Program-made: the position numbers and the translations under genes
Shown: piece by piece, positions 6,958 through 7,643 of the stretch
How the letters are laid out: each line of letters starts with the position of its first letter
Numbering within the stretch: position 1 is the stretch's first letter
The notes under the pieces: generated by a model
What the model was told of the DNA's origin: nothing
Seen by the model: the letters and a program-made list of their open reading frames with translations, nothing else
Databases searched by the model: none
NCBI GenBank assembly: GCA_020429485.1
Contig: JAGQLK010000051.1
Location: 1 to 7,643, forward strand
Reading direction: 5' to 3'
Length of the DNA stretch: 7,643 nt
Origin: Candidatus Dojkabacteria bacterium
GTDB taxonomy: Bacteria; Patescibacteriota; Dojkabacteria; B142; OLB20

Positions 6958-7643
6958 ATGTTGAAATTAGCTAGGTTACAAATTAGAGCTTTAATAACGG
7001 TATTAATACTAGTAGGTATTGGTACCGTTTTCAATTTAACAGCTCATGCACAATACAAAAGCTATAGTTATGATTATGTAAATGTAGACATAGAGGTTTT
7101 AGATGACTCTACTGTTGAGATTACGGAAGAAATCGCATATAGGTTTGATGGTGAATATCATGCGATGTTTAGAGACATAAATTTAGAAGATAGAGCAAAT
7201 ATTGATGCGTGTAAAAGTAACTCAGCATTACAATGTGGTGGCTTTGAATTCGTAGAAATACTTGAAGTTCGTGATAACGACGGAAATGTCTTGAGACAAA
7301 CACCAGAAGATGATTTTGACTATGATAGTCAAGGTAGAATTATTACTCCGCCAGATGAGTATTCAGAATCATATGTAGATGACGGAGTCAACAGAAGCTT
7401 GAGGGTGCAATGGGTATTCTCAGAGCCAGGCATTGATTTTGATAATCAAGTATACAAATTTACAATCAAATACAAGGTCTATGGCAGCATTGGTTACTTT
7501 CCACAAGAAGGGTATGATCTCTTCTATTGGAATACCATTTTTGGTGATCGTGAAGAGACAATAGACGATGTAGCAGTTAATATAACTTTTCCAGAGGATA
7601 TTGGATTAACTGAAGATGATTTTACTGTATTGGGTCAAGGATA
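6958..7643 (+). CDS. DUF2207 membrane protein (YciQ-like), N-terminal part
   Basis: The first 228 codons of a protein that runs off the window. It begins with a basic N-terminus and a hydrophobic signal segment at about 10-27. A plausible signal peptidase I site, AHA|Q, is at 29-32. The mature part is the beta-rich extracytoplasmic DUF2207 domain (PF09972). VNVDIEVLDDSTVEITEEI (41-59) leads into YRFDGEYHAMFRDI (61-74). Later segments are YKFTIKYKVYGSIGYF (166-181), the family YWN motif at 190-192, and VAVNITFP (205-212). Full-length members usually continue with membrane helices and a Gly/Ser-rich tail, not visible here. C85 and C93 may form a disulfide in an insertion. It follows lemA by 19 bp, so the two are probably one transcript. 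The biochemical function is unknown. Confidence 0.88.
   Translation, partial: MLKLARLQIRALITVLILVGIGTVFNLTAHAQYKSYSYDYVNVDIEVLDDSTVEITEEIAYRFDGEYHAMFRDINLEDRANIDACKSNSALQCGGFEFVEILEVRDNDGNVLRQTPEDDFDYDSQGRIITPPDEYSESYVDDGVNRSLRVQWVFSEPGIDFDNQVYKFTIKYKVYGSIGYFPQEGYDLFYWNTIFGDREETIDDVAVNITFPEDIGLTEDDFTVLGQG

Noticed and set aside
6846..7034. Minus-strand frame over the lemA end and the DUF2207 start
   Set aside because: It is antisense to two well-supported genes and has no recognisable domain or start context.

Overview
The window looks like a piece of an AT-rich bacterial chromosome (roughly one third GC by eye), most likely from an uncultured, streamlined lineage of the Candidate Phyla Radiation (Patescibacteria; a Dojkabacteria/WS6-like or Microgenomates-like member would fit). 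This placement is an inference. It rests on low GC, tightly packed genes, no recognisable Shine-Dalgarno sequence before any start codon, an archaeal-type UMP kinase, and a solute-binding protein anchored by an internal membrane helix rather than a lipobox. All large genes read through in the standard code with Trp as TGG and no in-frame TGA. This argues against the UGA-recoded codes 4 and 25.

Layout. Positions 1-2831 hold the 3' end of an F-type ATP synthase operon on the + strand, in the usual order: the atpA tail, atpG (gamma), atpD (beta) and atpC (epsilon). Positions 2832-3064 look intergenic, but they contain a small minus-strand ORF (2826-2975, 49 codons) for a charged coiled-coil peptide. 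It runs tail-to-tail into atpC and overlaps its last six bases. The 89 bp between this ORF and the next gene would be a divergent promoter region. From 3065 onward every gene is again on the + strand: archaeal-type pyrH (3065-3772), an unrecognised four-helix membrane protein (3813-4232), secG (4249-4485), a large membrane-anchored family 5 solute-binding protein (4493-6307), lemA (6348-6938), and the first 228 codons of a DUF2207 membrane protein that runs off the window (6958 onward).

How the genes work together. The atp genes build the F1 sector, with the F0 and delta genes presumably upstream of the window. pyrH supplies UDP for pyrimidine nucleotides. The second half is an envelope-themed block. 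It contains SecG of the Sec translocon, an anchored peptide- or oligomer-binding protein without neighbouring permease or ATPase genes, and the frequent LemA/DUF2207 pair of unknown envelope function. Short spacers (7, 16 and 19 bp) suggest co-transcription of 4TM-secG-SBP and of lemA-DUF2207. A 40 bp spacer that is almost entirely A/T and contains a TATAAT separates these two groups.

No rRNA, tRNA, CRISPR array, insertion sequence or phage module was seen, and no gene-free stretch exceeds 300 bp. The most distinctive items are the unlisted small coiled-coil ORF, the anchored solute-binding protein with its cytoplasmic N-terminal extension, and the consistent lack of Shine-Dalgarno signals. 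I did not find convincing evidence of a wholly new multi-gene system.
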